The notes under the pieces: generated by a model
Told to the model about the DNA's origin: nothing
The model's input: the letters and a program-made list of their open reading frames with translations, nothing else
The model's database searches: none
Program-made: the position numbers and the translations under genes
NCBI GenBank assembly: GCA_024280585.1
Contig: JAJRPW010000044.1
Coordinates: 1 to 13,662, forward strand
Source of the DNA: Alphaproteobacteria bacterium
GTDB taxonomy: Bacteria > Pseudomonadota > Alphaproteobacteria > Rickettsiales > UBA6187
DNA length: 13,662 bases
Reading direction: 5' to 3'
Shown here: positions 12,988 through 13,662 of the stretch, in pieces
How positions within the stretch are numbered: position 1 is the first letter of the stretch
Layout of the letters: each line of letters opens with the position of its first letter

Positions 12988-13662
12988 ATGAAATTACTTA
13001 GATTACTCTTGTCCTATCTATTTGTTTTTACGGCATTTTCTTCTGTATATATATCAGATTCAGATGCGGGTGACGTGATTGCTATTGATGTTGGTTTGCA
13101 TCAATCTGAGCTCGTTAGTTTGCCGCAGGCCATGACACATGTGATAATTGCGGATCGATCCGTCGCTGGGGTGGTAAAACACGGGCCTAAGAAAGCTTCT
13201 GTAATCGGCCATGCCCTTGGCAAAACCGATATTCGCTTCATGAATGGAAAAAGGATCGTACGCCAGGTTAACCTGAATGTGCACCATAATATTAATGCAA
13301 TAAAAAAATCTTTAAAAATGTTTTTTCCCGACGAGTCAATTGGTGTTGAGATGGTCAATAAAACAGTGGCTTTAACCGGATCCGTGTCTAACGCGGAAAC
13401 TGCGGCAAAAGCTGTTAAAATCGTCAAGGAATACGTTCTGAATACCGCTAATTCAGAAGAAAAAGCCCGCGTTATCAACCTTATGAAATTACGTACCGGA
13501 CAGCAAGTTATGTTACGCGTTCGTGTCGGTGAAATTCAAAGAAGTGAATTGAAAAAATTGGGGCTTGGATTGCATGGTATAATATCTTCAGGTCGAGCGG
13601 TTTTAGGGGCTTTAGAGAGCCAAGGGGTGCTAAAAATCCTTGCTGAACCAACTTTAACTGCC
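12988..13662 (+). CDS. cpaC: CpaC/RcpA-type pilus secretin, N-terminal part (cut by window end)
   Basis: The outer-membrane secretin of Flp/Tad pili; 225 residues are visible. An N-terminal signal peptide (basic MKLLRLLL then a hydrophobic stretch to about 21) likely ends near SDSDAG. Then comes the secretin N-domain (about 29-96: VIAIDVGLHQSELVSLPQAMTHVIIAD). A BON-like region (about 97-170) contains VALTGSVSNAETAAKAVKIVKEYV. The start of the secretin core is GQQVMLRVRVGEIQRSELKKLGLGL (171-195), with ILAEPTLTA at the window edge. Homologues I know have several dozen more residues between LGL and ALExxGxLKxLAEP; here only about 14 remain, so the N3-like insertion looks deleted or replaced. 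There is no good SD before ATG 12988. Further cpa/tad genes would be expected downstream. Confidence 0.87.
   Translation, partial: MKLLRLLLSYLFVFTAFSSVYISDSDAGDVIAIDVGLHQSELVSLPQAMTHVIIADRSVAGVVKHGPKKASVIGHALGKTDIRFMNGKRIVRQVNLNVHHNINAIKKSLKMFFPDESIGVEMVNKTVALTGSVSNAETAAKAVKIVKEYVLNTANSEEKARVINLMKLRTGQQVMLRVRVGEIQRSELKKLGLGLHGIISSGRAVLGALESQGVLKILAEPTLTA

Noticed and set aside
12960..13001. Thirteen-codon frame MNYQLWILPNEIT overlapping the secretin start as a leader peptide
   Set aside because: It has no SD and no regulatory codon run; a short frame of this length is expected by chance.
1..13662. tRNA/rRNA genes, CRISPR arrays, toxin-antitoxin or phage modules
   Set aside because: I looked for tRNA T-arm motifs, regularly spaced repeats, integrase or transposase frames and typical defence gene pairs and saw none.

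Overview
The window looks like chromosome of a low-GC (roughly 40%) alphaproteobacterium. The basis is family membership: a CckA-type hybrid histidine kinase, ubiG next to lysC, an NDUFAF5-like methyltransferase, an ELM1-family protein and a CpaC/RcpA-type secretin are together typical of that class. An ankyrin-repeat gene and several small palindromic or terminal-inverted-repeat elements suggest a repeat-carrying, possibly host-associated lineage. Intact lysC, nadA and trpS argue against extreme genome reduction. I cannot place it to genus.

Layout. Bases 1-2322 run on the minus strand: a miniature inverted-repeat element at the left edge, an ankyrin-repeat gene whose last codons lie in that element's terminal repeat, ubiG (ubiquinone synthesis), and an unrecognised gene with an internal duplication that overlaps the start of ubiG by about 110 bp. 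A 335-bp divergent gap (2323-2657) holds a nested palindromic repeat. From 2658 the plus strand carries lysC (aspartate kinase, with a possible internal start for a regulatory beta subunit), a shortened NDUFAF5-like methyltransferase, cckA, an EAL-domain c-di-GMP phosphodiesterase candidate, trpS, nadA and rlmE (the last two overlapping by 1 bp). A small minus-strand gene abuts rlmE tail to tail. Then come an ELM1-family gene and the 5' part of a CpaC-like secretin gene cut by the window end.

Non-coding content carries the most novelty. (1) Two hairpins, at 7249-7350 and 11858-11935, share a 52-nt core (41 of 52 identical, no gaps) enclosed by arms of unrelated sequence that are nevertheless self-complementary in each copy. 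This is the signature of a structured RNA with a covarying closing stem, or of a small element that sits in palindromes. (2) A family of short elements with TTAGGACTTACGCA ends is present in three states: a copy of about 145 bp, an internally deleted 83-bp copy, and a remnant of about 24 bp. (3) A perfect CtrA-like box (TTAA-N7-TTAAC) lies before the EAL gene, directly downstream of cckA.

How the genes work together. UbiG and the NDUFAF5 homologue point to aerobic quinone and complex I metabolism. LysC, NadA and TrpS are biosynthetic housekeeping. CckA plus a CtrA-boxed EAL gene suggests a local CtrA/c-di-GMP feedback module (inference), and the pilus secretin at the right edge belongs to a class of genes often under CtrA control.
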